Shown: piece after piece, positions 42,645 through 55,036 of the stretch | Position numbering within the stretch: the stretch's first letter is position 1 | Layout: each line of letters begins with the position of its first letter | Assembly: GCA_031216915.1 (NCBI GenBank) | Contig: CM062290.1 | Span: 163,472,453-163,536,452 of the forward strand | Length of the DNA: 64,000 nucleotides | Direction of reading: 5' to 3' | Source: Pictodentalium vernedei | Lineage: Eukaryota > Mollusca > Scaphopoda > Dentaliida > Dentaliidae | The notes under the pieces: model-generated | What the model saw: only the letters and a program-made list of their open reading frames with translations | What the model was told of the DNA's origin: nothing | Database searches by the model: none | Translations under genes and position numbers: made by a program

Positions 42645-45290
42645 AATAATAATAATAATTTATTTTCTAGAGCGTAAAACTACAAATAGTGCTCTAAAAC
42701 GTTTGACAGAAATAAATACACTTTTCTGAAATAAAGAGTCACATCTGTTTTGGATGCCTGTTACAGAGGGTCAGGGGAATGCTTCAGTGAATAGGAAAGT
42801 TTTAAGATTTCTTTTGAAGACATCGAGAGTTTCGGAAATTTTGACACTAATTGACAAGGAATTCCACAATCTGGAACCGACGATGGAGAACACACGATCA
42901 TGAGCCGGATTAGATCTGCTAAAAGGTACAACTAGTTGAATTTGGTTTTTAGAACGGAGACTGTGTGATGGTTTATATACAGTGAGGAGCTCTTGCAGGT
43001 AAACTGGAGCCAGTTTGTGGATACATTTGAATACTTAGATCAATATTTTGAAATCAATTCTCTGTTTAACTGGAAGCCAATGTGGTAGTCTTAAAACAGG
43101 TGTTATGTGTTCAGAGCGTTTGGTACCAGTAATTATCATAGCAGCAGTATTCTGAACTTTTTGAAGCTTCTCAATCAGGCACTGGGACAGCCCCACTAAC
43201 ACTGAATTACAATAGTCTAGTTGTGAGGTGATGAAGGCGTGCACAAGTTTTTCAAGTGCTGACTGATTGAGATAAGGTCGCAGTCTTCCAACATTACGAA
43301 GCTGCCAGTAGCATTTTTGACATATTTTATTGATATGAATGTCTAGTTTTAAATTTGAATCCATAATCAGTCCAATATTCCTGGCCGATTCACTTTTCAC
43401 AGTGATGTTGTTTCCAACCAGAATTGATGTCACGGGGGTGTAGGCATTCGAACCCCGGATATCACTAAGAATTCACTTTTAGAGTAATTCATTTTCAGTT
43501 TAAAGTCTATCATCCATTCCCGCATAAGATTTATGCAAATGTCCATTTTTTTGACTGCGATCAACTAGTCACTTGGAACAGATGAGTTGAATGTGATGTA
43601 CAGCTGGGTGTCGTCTGCGTACAGATGATATGATATGCAATGCTTTTTAAGAAGGCGACCCAGAGAAGAAGTGTACAGAGTAAACAAGAGTTGTCCAAGA
43701 CATGAGCCCTGAGAAACACCACACTTTAAAGTCCTGCTTTCTGAACCGATCTTATTGATATATATTTGTTGACTGCGACCTTCTAGATATGATGCAAACC
43801 ACGATAAGACAGTTCCACATATGCCATGCTGTGTCAATGTCTGAATGAGAATTCCATGGCCGACTGTGTTGAATGCTGCTGACAAATCCAAGAGAACAAG
43901 AAGTACAGCCTCACCCCCAGACACTGATTTAACAATGTCATTGTTGACTCGCAGTAAGGGTGTTTCTGTACTGTGGTTGGCTTTATATGCAGACTGGAAG
44001 GGCTCAAAAAGATCATTTTCATGCAGGTGATTTTTGAGTTGTAAAGCAACAACCCTTTCCAACAATTTAGACAGGAAAAAGAGGTTCGATACTCGTCGAT
44101 AATTCTTCAGGTTGTCAGGATCAAGAGATGGTTTCTTGATGTGTGGTGTAACAAGTGCTTTTTCCAATTGGTTTGGAATAAACCCCTCATGTAGGGATGC
44201 AAATATAATATAATAGATGTTATGGCTGGCAGAAGATAATCAATTGTCTCTTTCAAAAGGAATGTTGGAATTTGATCTAGATCATTGGATTTATTGGATG
44301 ATGATAAAATCATTTTTCGAATGTCGTCTTCTGAGACAGAATGAAAATTAGAAAAATCACTTTTTATGTCAAGATGATCAAACTCTGGTGGTTCACATGA
44401 TGGTATACTATCTAGAATTACTTGAATTTTTGTTATGAAATAATTCTTGAATTTTTGCAGAATTTCATCAGTATTCAGATGATCTGGGAGAATGACTTTT
44501 TGTTCTTTACCAAGAAGACTATTGGTTAGTGAGAACAGCATCCTTGTATTAGATGCCTCCTCTATAAGAGAATTGTAGTACTCCCTCTTCACCTTTTTGA
44601 TGATCTTATTAGTTGTATTTCTTTGGTAGCAGAACCTCAAGTTTCGTTTTATTGTAAAGACGCTCCAGTCTGCGACGCTGTTGTTTAGCAGCTCTAACAT
44701 CTTCTGTAAACCACTCACTTTTTCCCTATGACTTATAATTTTTGACTTGGGTGGTGTATATTCAGCCATGATGCCCTTAAGAGTTTCTTCAAATAAAAAT
44801 AGCAATTGCTCAGATGATTCATGACTATTACAAAAATAGTTCGAACGCAGAATTGATGAATTGATATCCATTTTCAAGGCATCAATATTTATGGATTTAT
44901 ATTTTCGATAAGTAATTTTCTTGGGAGGAATTTTTGAAGTTGCTAGTGTCAATTCGGCCAAGACTGCATAGTGATCAGACAATGTTGGATCTGTGACATG
45001 GACATTTTGTACTGACGTGCTGTTATTTTGACGAACAAGAATTAGATCCAAGGTGTGTCCTCTCTTGTGGGTAGGTTTTGAGACCAGTTGTGAATAGCCA
45101 AATGATTCAAACAAATTTGTGAATGGCTTGGCAAAAGTGTCATATAAATTGTCAACATGGATGTTGAAATCACAGGCAATATCTATATCACATTCATACA
45201 AGGCACAGAAGGACAGACATTCTGAAAATTCATTTAGAAACTGTGCTGATGTAAGTTTGTTCGTTTTTGATAGTGGCGGTCGGTGAACAT
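42645..45290 (-). mobile_element. CR1/L2-group LINE, 5' truncated
   Basis: Minus strand, from the truncation at about 45290 to the (ATT)n end at 42645. Endonuclease C-terminal part: VHRPPLSKTNKLTSAQ, then HTLDLILVR and LSDHYAVLAEL. Reverse transcriptase: FEPFQSAYKANHSTETPLLR, VLLDLSAAFNTVGHGIL and SYHLYADDTQLY, with the catalytic Asp pair intact. C-terminal region: SQLDYCNSVLVG and LPHWLPVKQRIDFKILI, ending LFTEAFP. The 3' UTR is short and ends in ATT repeats. Breaks are few: a frame change near 44215, a stop near 43567 (after SSVPSD), a frame change near 43440 and a stop near 43034. This is one of the better preserved LINEs here, yet it is inactive. Confidence 0.88.
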
Positions 45291-45410
45291 ACAGTTGTTT
45301 GCCGCTGCTCTATGGTTCTTTCCCGTTACTCCAGCTTCCTCCCCCTGTTACACTGCTTGACATGAGGTGTAAAACTTGTTAAACTTTAAAATCCAATAAA
45401 CAAAATGATG
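45291..45410 (+). mobile_element. SINE fragment with divergent tail
   Basis: ATGGTTCTTTCCCGTTACTC and CAGCTTCCTCCCCCTG are an eroded central domain, followed by a tail ending AAAATCCAATAAAC. It abuts the truncated 5' end of the LINE. Confidence 0.5.
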
Positions 45411-45738
45411 GACTTTAAAAATTGCGACCAACGTTTACTATGCTTTCCAGATGTATACTGCAGGGGACATGTATAATTATTTCCCAAAATAATCACTATT
45501 TACTCGTGTATGGTGTTGGAGAACCGTAAGCCAAATTTTGAAATTATCAGTAAACAAATATTAAAATGCATTTGTGTTTCACAATTAACGAAAACAAAAT
45601 GACGTGATGTAACAAAAACGCCAATCCCAACAGTCTCCTATCCTATGTTCATGATCCCTTTCATTATCTTCTTCTCGCTTCTGACATTTACATTCCTTTA
45701 CCTACTCCAGACCGATATTGAGAATGCTAATATTATAA

Positions 45739-46190
45739 GTTATTGTGATGAATTGACGGTAACAAGGTCTGAGGTTTGCGACTCCGGGCTTATTTTCAAC
45801 CGAAACGCGAAGCGTGGAGGTTGAATTTACGCTCCGAGCCGCAAACCTCAGACCATGTTACCGTCAACTCATCAAAATAACGTATATGTTCCAATAAGAC
45901 ACTATCCATAGCCCAAAACCAACACCGTGAAACATGAGAGGCTTATTTACTAAACTTGTGATCGTTAGAAGTTGCCTTCAGCAAGGCAACTTTTAACGAT
46001 AACATGTTTAGTAAAAGAACCTCAGGTATACCCACGACGGCACTGGATAAATCATCAATAAACCAGATAAACCCATTCCATCTTAGTTCAAATCGTAAAT
46101 CGGTTTGTAATTTAAACAACACTTTATCTGGAACACCGTCTGCTGAGCGTGTGAAAAACTCAAAAAAATGAAGCTGCTTGTTAGTCACTC
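45739..46190. mobile_element. Double foldback element
   Basis: Hairpin 1 (45739-45881): GTTATTGTGATGAATTGACG pairs with CGTCAACTCATCAAAATAAC (abridged), arms of about 70 bases meeting almost directly. Hairpin 2 (45946-46015): TTTACTAAACTTGTGATCGT pairs with ACGATAACATGTTTAGTAAA. A minus-strand frame (45943-46188) translates as HFFEFFTRSADGVPDKVLFK and LQTDLRFELRWNGFIWFIDD, resembling the copy at 28019-28300. I do not recognise the protein. Confidence 0.65.
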
Positions 46191-46379
46191 CGTTGATGAA
46201 GCAACGAAACGGGCGACGTCATTTCAAATATTTCGCGTGGTGACGTCAGACGGTAACATTTGCTACCGGAGCCGCAAACATAAAAGAAATTACGCCAGCT
46301 CTCATCCAATCAGAGGACGAGGATTTTGATCTTATTGAAACATTTTGTCTTTGCCTGTTCAATTTGCATGGCGTAAGAT

Positions 46380-46640
46380 TATTTCACATTTGAACAGAAG
46401 AACTTTTAAGCTTTTTTTAAACGCGAATGGCAGACGACATTCGATTAACGTTTTCTTGAATAACAAAAAAAAAACAAAACATTTTTCTCTCAGAAACATA
46501 GCTCATGACGCCCTCTTTGGAATGAACCCGACGAGCGTGTTCCAGTGAGGGTCTTAAGCTATGAGTCCAAGAAAAAATTTAAAATATAAAATTTGAATGA
46601 CAATATTTGTGAACAGCCTAAAGATTTAATCACCTCAAAA
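46380..46640. mobile_element. Decayed TTAA hairpin MITE, family B
   Basis: TTTTTCTCTCAGAAACATAG, CGCCCTCTTTGGAATGAACC and GTTCCAGTGAGGGTCTTAAG are family B arms and core. The outer ends are eroded. Confidence 0.55.
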
Positions 46641-46734
46641 AACTTTTTTCTTTGTTTTCATTTTAACTTTGTTTTAATTACGATCGAGTATGGTTACCCA
46701 TAAAGCTGCATTATTAAATAAATAGATAAATAAT

Positions 46735-46741
46735 AAATGAA

Positions 46742-46784
<43 letters not shown>

Positions 46785-46822
46785 AATAAATAAAATAAAT
46801 AAAATAAATAAATAAATAGTTG
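46735..46822. repeat. (AAAT)n compound microsatellite
   Basis: About 20 AAAT-type units, with AAATA/AATAAA variants toward the right end. Confidence 0.95.
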
Positions 46823-47595
46823 TAATTATTTCGATTAAGAAAATCAACTGATCAGTTATATAGAGGAAATTTATATTTTATTTGCTAGTCACGAATAAAT
46901 TAATTGTGGTAACCACTAAAACACAGGTATTCTTTTTATTATATATATGCGCTAGCTATTCTCTTTACGTTTTAATCCGAAATTAATGCAAAGTAATTTG
47001 TAATTGCCCCAAAAGCGACATACATTTCAGTTTAAGGCTACAATAGCCTATATGTCGGCGAAAACTGCCCCCTGCATTTAATGGCGTGTACAATGTATGC
47101 AATTAGCTGTTTGGTGCAACATCTGTTGATTTTGGATCCCCGAATAAAAATGTTAAAGTGTATGTTTTGAAAAATACCGAAAATATTTGCATGGCTGTCA
47201 TTTAAAAAAATGAAGCAAAAGTGGAGGGACAAGTAAAATATGCCCTTTTGGTGAGTGCGAAATTGGACGGTAGCATGGGAATCCCCAAATTTGAACACAG
47301 AAGACACACGGCAACATATATATTTTTCGAATTCATATATTATTTAATCTTGGTAATATCCTTTGTGTATACAGGACTGTCTCCCAAAATGAGGTTGATT
47401 AGCTGAAGATACAGGAAATTGTTACCACTGTCGCCAATGCAAATTATTTTTTGTATATTGTAACCTTAAAGGTCACCAGTGGATAGCAAGCGAACCGCTT
47501 TTAGTAACGAAATTATTATTCGTCCGTAAAACAAAATGGTTCCCCCAGGTTCTTACTGAAGCTGCTGGAAAAGTTAATGGATACATAGTGATTTA
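46823..47595. other. No gene recognised
   Basis: An 89-codon minus-strand frame (47038-47307) has no recognisable domain. The last part may be 5' sequence of the following LINE. Confidence 0.35.
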
Positions 47596-50285
47596 ATATC
47601 AAAATGAATGAAGTAACTGGCAAATTAAGCAGAGAAAATATATGTTCCTATATCATGGGGGATATCAATATTGACTTACTTAACCCTTTACCCAAAGAAT
47701 CGCCCACATCCGCCCGTGTAATATGCAAATTCAGCAGTTGAAAAAAATATTATTTTCAAAAAGTTTCAACAAAACCATATCAAACGACGGGTCACATGAT
47801 ATGGTTTTGTTGAAATTTGTTGAAAAATTTGAAAAAATGATATTTAAAATAATAAATTTTGATATCGTTTGCGTTGGGTAAAGGGTTAAATATGATTCCC
47901 ATCTCAAAACAGAAAATTATGCCAACCTAATGTTCAGTCAAGGATTTGTACCCGTAATAACAAAACCGTCACGACTAACTACTCACTCAGCTACCTTTAT
48001 TGACCACATATTTACTACTAATATTTTGTCCAGTTCTTTATCCGGGATTATAATAACTGACGGTGCGGATCACTTTGGTATATTTCATGTTGAAACCACT
48101 CCACTGGATACAACCGGGGAATCAGGCATATGGACGCGAAAGATAAATGCAGAAACAATAGCTACTTTTAAATCACTTCTCTCACAATGTGATTTTTCAA
48201 TAGTTATGGAGTCTGATAATTCAAATTCTGCCTATAACAATTTCTTAAATACATTTCTCAAATTATTTGCAGTAGCCTTTCCTCGAACACGGGTAGGTAC
48301 CCGTAAAAAATTATAAAACGACAACCCTGGATGACCAGAGGTCTAATAGTCTCATCTAAAAATAAAAGCAAGTTTGACAACAAAAAGTTAAAATATCCAA
48401 CCGATTCCAATATAAAAACAAACTATAATAATTAATGTAAACTATTTAACAAAGTAAAAAAGATTACAGTGTAAAGCTCGCTATTTTATAAGCAGTCGCA
48501 ATGAATATAAACATAACTTGCGTAAAACATGGCAGACATTAAATGTCATCATCAAAAAACGTAACGGAGCAGGTACCTAACCAAAATTCTTCACTTATGA
48601 CATTAAACAAATTAATGACCCAATGGAAATAGCTGAAGAATTTAATAATTATTTTGCAAATATAGGGAAACGATCGAGTGAAAAAATACCCAGTACTGAC
48701 AAGTCATTTTACGACTTCCTCGATGCAGATTCGACGAATAATTTCTACATAAGCCCTACATATGTCTTCAAAGTCGTAAATATTGCTAAAGCCTTGAATT
48801 CAAAGAGTACAAAAGACTGCGACGATATTAGTTCAAAACGTATCAAGCAAATTATCGAGCCAATTGTCACGCCTTCAACACATATTTTTAATTGTTCGTT
48901 TACACAATGCTACGTTCCTGATAAAAAGAAAATTGCCAAAGTCATTCCAATATTTAAAGAAGGCGACCAGAACTTTCTAACTATAGACCAATTAATATAC
49001 TTCCAATATTTCTCAAAATCTTAGAAAAACTTATGTCGGTAAGAATTTCAAAATACCTAGATCGCTTCGGCATCTTACATCCAAACCAATATGGTTTCAA
49101 GAAAAAACACAGTGCGGTGCATCCAGTCATGCAACTGCATAAAACTATATCAGAGGAAACCAACAAAAAAAGTAAAAACAGCACTTTGGCAATATTCCTG
49201 GATCTATTCAAACCATTCGATACAATAGATCGTGACATTTTAATAAATAAATTATATAGATATGGCATGAGGGGATTAAGTAATAATTGGTTTAGAAGTT
49301 ATTTATCGGGCAGATTTCAGTACGTTGCATCGGTGACCACAAGTCAAACCGAGTTGACATATCGCATGGAGTTTCACAAGGTTCGATTATCGGCCCAATT
49401 CTGTTTTTGATATATGTTAAAATGATATATATATCATGCGACATTAATAAATCTCCTATTTTTTGCTGACGATACTACTGGTCACTCCTCGGGTCCTGAT
49501 CCAAATCTACTGGATCTTCGTATCAACGGAGAGCTCAAGAAAATATTTGAATGGTGCTGCACTAACCGTCTTGTTCTTCATAATCTAAATATATTTTAAT
49601 TAATCCACCAAGCAGAAGAAGAGTAATTCTACACCACGATTTACTAATCAATGGGCAGATTATTGGAAGAGTAAGTCCAATTGAAACAGAAAAATCAATT
49701 AAATTTTTAGGGATACATATTGACGAGAGTCTGTCGTACAAGCACCATATATCTTACCTCTCATCCAAAACTGCTCGTGCAAGTTTCGCCTTCAATAGTG
49801 TAAAATCTATATTTCCTCATGAAGCTATGAAAACACTCTATTATTGCCAGATACACTCCCAACTAATGTATGGAATAAATATATGGAGAAATGCTAGAAC
49901 AATTAAAAAATTAATTCTTCTACAAAAACGCTCTCTCCGTATAATAAATAATAAGACATATAACGGCCATACGGATCCCCTTTTCTTGGACAATAAAACT
50001 CTTAAAGTAAATGACCTCTTCAAACTCCAAGCGTGTCTGTTCGTACTTGACTGGCACCGCAATAAATTGCCATTATCGTTCAATGACTTTTTTCAGCCGG
50101 TAGTTAATCGTACGGGAATAGCCAGTTGACGGACAGACCACCTTCTTCAAATCAACAAAACGAGAACAAGATCGCTTGATAATCTCCCAACAAACATATA
50201 CTCCAGAATCATCTGGAATGACTTAGGCGCGGATTTACGTAACATGATCAACAGGAATATTTTCAAAAAACAATTAACGTTAAAA
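47596..50285 (+). mobile_element. Non-LTR retrotransposon (CR1/Jockey-like), 5' truncated, opened by a MITE
   Basis: Plus strand. Endonuclease: FNIKMNEVTGKLSREN and SYIMGDINIDLL, then (after the MITE at 47680-47889) KYDSHLKTENYANLMFSQGF, SRLTTHSATFIDHIF and DGADHFGIFHV. Reverse transcriptase: KDCDDISSKRIKQI, KVIPIFKEGD, NQYGFKKKHSAVHPVMQL, LAIFLDLFKPFDTIDRDIL (canonical LSKAFDT, so already changed) and FADDTTGHSS near 49456. C-terminal region: YYCQIHSQLMYGINIW and TYNGHTDPLF. Several stops and frame changes separate the blocks (for example near 48315, 49023 and 49408). Clade not resolved. It is followed by a duplicated 3' region. Confidence 0.85.
47680..47889. mobile_element. TTAA hairpin MITE, family A, inside the LINE endonuclease frame
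   Basis: TTAA at 47680-47683 and 47886-47889, ends TTAACCCTTTACCCAAAGAA and, inverted, TTAACCCTTTACCCAACGCA. The central core is shortened, leaving arms joined by about 10 bases. Taking out the element and one TTAA restores GAC TTA CTT AAA TAT GAT TCC in frame (DLLKYDS), exactly the residues expected in this part of a LINE endonuclease. The insertion site is therefore known to the base. Confidence 0.95.
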
Positions 50286-50640
50286 TAACTTTCCCTCTAC
50301 TCGGATAAAATCGACTGTAACAATTGTTACCGCCCCGACTGTGTTACATGACAGATAGAATACACCAAGAGTAATTGTGTGGGCTTGAATGCCCAAGAGA
50401 ATACTGTTCAAACGCATATACCCCAGAATCTGGAATGACTTACACGCGGATTTACATAACATGATCAACAGGAATATTTTCAAAAAACAACGTTAAAATT
50501 ACTTTCCCTCCACTCGGATCATATCGACTGTAACAATCATTACTGCCCTGACTGTGTTACATGACAAACAGAATACTCCAAGAGTAATTGGGTGGGACTG
50601 AATGCCCAAGAGAATACCGTTCAAACGCAATGGATATACA
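50205..50640 (+). repeat. Tandem duplication of the LINE 3' region, unit about 220 bp
   Basis: The segment from ATCTGGAATGACTTAGGCGC (50210) through TGAATGCCCAAGAGAATACT and GTTCAAACGCA repeats from about 50427 to 50635 with a few percent difference. The unit spans the last codons of the LINE ORF and the start of its 3' UTR. Confidence 0.9.
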
Positions 50641-51202
50641 TCTGGACATATCTCGTCTCTCGACCCCTGTCGCTGGACATCTCGTAAAAGCTGTGTCAGA
50701 TAAGTAAAATGGAAGAAATGGTCCCTCTCTACCTCGCCTCTCTCCCTTTTCTCCTTGGTCGGGTCTCAAAGAATTAATTTTATAACTAAATAGGAATATG
50801 ATATTAATCACACCATGATTCTTGGAATAGATTGGCTATTGTAATCATAAATTGATAGCAGGAATTTAAATGCATTGTTTACTTTCTCATTGGGATTTAG
50901 GTGAAAAATTAAATTGGGAATAGAGTAGACCTCTTAAACACGACTGTGTGAACCATAATTTGGATCACAAATGTTACCGAACACAGCAAATTAACTGAGA
51001 GTTGAGGGGCGGTGGGTGGGTAGGAGTGTAAGTGACCAGTGACCAAGCAGTTAATAAGAAGCCTCGCAGTCTGATTCCAGTGTTGCACGATTCAACTTTC
51101 CGGGAATCAACAGGTAGACAGCCAATCTGGTACACACGTTATTACACAACTACGATGTAGTACTTATGTATATATGTACGTTGCCAATATACTACTGAAT
51201 AA
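50641..51202 (+). other. Probable 3' UTR of the LINE
   Basis: No frame of note. The segment leads from the duplicated 3' region to TACTGAATAAAGAATCAATC at 51191, a polyadenylation-like signal next to the ATCA tract. I read it as the LINE 3' UTR by position; there is no second copy in this window to confirm it. Confidence 0.4.
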
Positions 51203-51463
<261 letters not shown>

Positions 51464-53224
51464 AATAGTAAACATCGCTCACTCTTTCACAACATTTTAC
51501 CGAGCTTATTTCGTATTCGCTGATACTACTTTCTCTGCGATTCGCCAGTTGTACCTGCGCAGTCGCATGTCTTATGTCGACCATGACGTAAAATACGATG
51601 GCTCTGTTATCATTATTTCCATATGTTTTTAGCGGACGCATATAATAAAAAAATTATAATATTCCCCCAACGTTGTTATTTTAGTTGTGAGAAATACATA
51701 AAGTAGCACTCTGGTGCGAGCGGTGAAAACATTCTCATACGAAATGGGGTACGGGCACAAAGAAAGAAAAATACAGTAGGAAATGTCGGCATATGTCGTA
51801 TGTGGTTAAAACTTTCTCATAAACCCACAACTGCAGTTGTGGAATTTAAATTTTGCAGTCGATATCACTGAATTGCAAACCACATAAACAATTGAGTTGG
51901 TACAATTGCAACAATTGCAGCACTAATTGTGTCAAGGTGCTGTTTATTGAGAGTCCACGCGCAAATGATGCACATTTCCCATGCGTACCAAGATATATGT
52001 GCACCATTTTTTGAGTTTTGCATTTTGAGCACAGTATCGTTAATGTTCTTTCAACCAATAGTGGAGATGGTATTGTTTATACCACCTTATATTTCTCAAA
52101 GAAGTTCTTACCAATGAGGACTCGGTTACACTACCTTTTCTTACACTGCATCACTGCATCGTGTGTGGTTCTACATCATAATTGGAGCTAGATCAAAACG
52201 TTCTCAAGCGAAACGAGGTATGAGCAACATTACCGAATAGGAACGAAAATTATTTAGCTAATGCGAAGATATGAAAACTTAAATAATGTTTCTGAAACGA
52301 TCATTGAAACACTCCCTCTGAGCATATCTATAGGCTGTTGTAGACCCGAGCTTTAAAGCCCCTTTCTGTGCATCATGAGTCATGTTTATGATTTCATCCA
52401 TGCAATAACGTTGATCACATAAAACCTTGAATATTTTTTTTTCAAACGATCATTCGACCTCCGCCTTTTAGCCCCTCTCTCTGCTTCCGTAAACCGAGGA
52501 TTAAGGCCTGTTCCCATACAACGTCAGGTGCGTTATTTCGAAATCGTCCGAGGTGCTTGGAACAACAGGTTTTATTACAAAACAACTCGCTGTGATAACT
52601 GAACCCACAAATGGATCCATCATAATAACGACACATACAGAATCGCACTTGTGCACCATAAATAAGCTCTTTGCTCCACCCGATAGTTCACAAAATACTC
52701 ATCCCGATGGATCATTTATATAGCGGGTGAAAGTATTGTTAGAACTAATGTAAGATTTCGCTAAAACGATTGACTTCCTGTGGGATTCACAGCAAAAAAT
52801 GATCTTTCTTGTCAATTTCCGGAGTAATGAATTACTTTAAAAGCTAGAAACGGGAAACATCGACAGTACCATTAGCAAAACATTAGATTTACAAAACCGT
52901 CAAACGATACATTAATCAATCAGTTCTATTGTCTAAAAGTTTTTAGCTGCAAACTTGTTTTACTTCATCGAATAGAGAAGCTATATGAATTTCCAATCAA
53001 GTGTGGAGAAAGAGGGCAGACAAAATGAATTTGCCGTTGGTTAAAACAAAACGCAAATCCCACTTACTTAGCCAGATCCAAGATATCTCTTCTGAATTGC
53101 ATGTAAAAGAAAAAAGCTAACCGCTCAACTTATACTTATCCCCATCTTTGGCCATGTGACGGATATATATGAATGATTATCGGACTCATATTCTGAACCG
53201 ACAAGGCAAGAATTACCGTCCCTT
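51464..53224. other. No gene recognised
   Basis: AT-rich. Frames at 51846-52058 (minus), 51929-52117 and 52442-52648 (minus) have no recognisable domain. Confidence 0.35.
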
Positions 53225-53490
53225 ACTCTTTCACTTATTGAGTGCTTTAAGCTTAAATTTGGGTTTTATTCTGAAGTGTAGGTACTGCAACTTAACTGCT
53301 TCATATTCTGCGGATGTGCTTCAAGTTATCTTTGAACTGAACTTATTTAGTGTGTATTTATTTGCCTTGTTACAGTTTATAAGAGTGTGTGCTTCGTGCT
53401 ACGTCCCGATACATTATAACAGGGAAAAACACTTGAACCAGTTTTGGTAACTATACATAATTTAGCACTCTACTACCTAACGCCTTAACT
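53225..53490 (+). pseudogene. Second copy of the MULE-like protein remnant
   Basis: Translates as LLSALSLNLGFILKCRYCNL followed by TASYSADVLQVIFELNLFSV and YLFALLQFI. It is the counterpart of 6836-7080 and better preserved: K-C-R-Y-C has two cysteines spaced as in a zinc-binding knuckle, and F-E-L-N fits the FEVN box. The following bases (CGTGCTACGTCCCGATACAT, ACAGGGAAAAAC) continue the family-like pattern only in another frame. The identification as Mutator-like is inference. Confidence 0.4.
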
Positions 53491-54118
53491 TAGTCTTATA
53501 AATGTTTTAATATTTTCATGTAGAGCCCCACGTTTGGACCGTCAAATCAGCTGAATAACTTCTGTCCCAATATTCGTGGTCACTATAAGATGAACACCTT
53601 TATTTATGATGGTGCCGAACCATACCTGTGATGATGTCATGAATTTAATTGGAAATACCATCACCAAGTCTCATCTTAATATAAACGTGCTATCCCACTC
53701 GTTGAGTTGCGATCCACACTACAATTTTTCTGTTTAATATTTGCAGCCAACAGACACATCCTACACATTCTTTGCTGGGTGTAGATTACCGGGAAACACC
53801 CGTGTAACGAGGTCTCCACCCAGAATATAGCTGATAGTTATGAAAAAGTATATGTTGTGCATGGCATGTTTCCAATGGAGCTCCGGATTCTGTCTATCAG
53901 TTGAAATATTGCTTGTGATCCATATGTTTCTATATAAAATTTGAAAGTCACAGAGTGGGTGGGAACATTTTACTGGAAATTTATTTTCTACTCTCGATAT
54001 TTGCGCGTGTGGGGGTTAGTCATATACACACATAATAGTAACAATACAGCAAACGCAAATTCCAGTCATTATACTCTACAACATTTGTTCGTGGCTTAGA
54101 CTATCTTATTGTATTTTT
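53491..54118. other. No gene recognised
   Basis: Nothing supported in this interval. Confidence 0.35.
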
Positions 54119-54365
54119 TCAGAGGTGGACTGGCTGTATGGTCCACCGGGAAAATTCCCGGTGGACCACCTATTTGGTTCTCCCTGGGCCCCCCAAACTT
54201 GATACAGCCCAACGCCTGTTGGTACGCATGTTGGTACGTGATATTTCCTGAAAATCACCCAAAAACGAAATGGATCTGATTGCAAAGACTGCCGGTATAT
54301 CGAAATGTTCTCCATGTAGACTGCCAATGGCAGTCCACATAGATGACATTTCGATATACCAGCAG
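54119..54365. repeat. Two hairpins in one GC-richer segment
   Basis: GGTCCACCGGGAA with TTCCCGGTGGACC (54140-54167) and GGTATATCGAAATGTTCTCC with GGAGAACATTTCGATATACC-like sequence (54293-54325 paired with 54328-54360, a few mismatches). CTGGGCCCCC recurs at about 54185 and 54592, suggesting a larger repeat of 0.5 kb, class unknown. Confidence 0.6.
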
Positions 54366-54790
54366 TCCGGACTGCCATTTCTCGCCCAGATGAAATGAAA
54401 CAGCGTTCCTTCAATTTCAAAAATCAAAAATTTCTCCGACTGGGTCGAACTATAGCCTTCCTGACAGGACCCCCACCCCCGGTATAGCCGTTTTTTGTCG
54501 AATGATCGAGGAAGAGATAATACAAAGATGGACTGCCATTAGAAGGTAGCCGCGTTCGTTCAGTTCGCGAAAATTAAAATTCGTCCGAGTCCTGGGCCCC
54601 CTTGGTGCTTTCCCAGGTACCTTTTCTTGGCTCAGTCTGTCTCTTTTGGCGGTTTGATTAGTGAGGTGTCAAAATTCCATATATCATGAGACAATTACAT
54701 GACTTGGGGTACAGTGTAATAAATGAAAAGAAACGACAGCAATCAGAATTTCCAACTTATTAACCAAGTATAGGCAGTTTTAGTTTTGTG

Positions 54791-55036
54791 TTCACCCTTT
54801 ACCTAACACGAAAGACAGACGACACCTGCAAACAAAATTCTTGATTAACGAAATGTTTTCATTTTTTTGTGTCAAAAATATAGCATATGACCCCTCATTG
54901 GAACGAGCTCGTTCCAATGAGGGGTCATAAGCGATATTTTTGTGACAAAAAAAAATGAAAAAATAATGGAAATTTAATTGTGATTTTTGGAAATAGCTCT
55001 GGCGGGTTTTGGCCGTTACGTTGGGTAAATGGTTAA
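54791..55036. mobile_element. TTAA hairpin MITE, family B
   Basis: The right end, inverted, begins TTAACCATTTACCCAACGTA (TTAA 55033-55036); the left end is TTCACCCTTTACCTAACACG, with one change in the TTAA. The arm TTTTTTGTGTCAAAAATATA and the core CCCCTCATTGGAACGAGCTC (one 'GTCGAGCTC' step missing) define family B. Confidence 0.85.
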
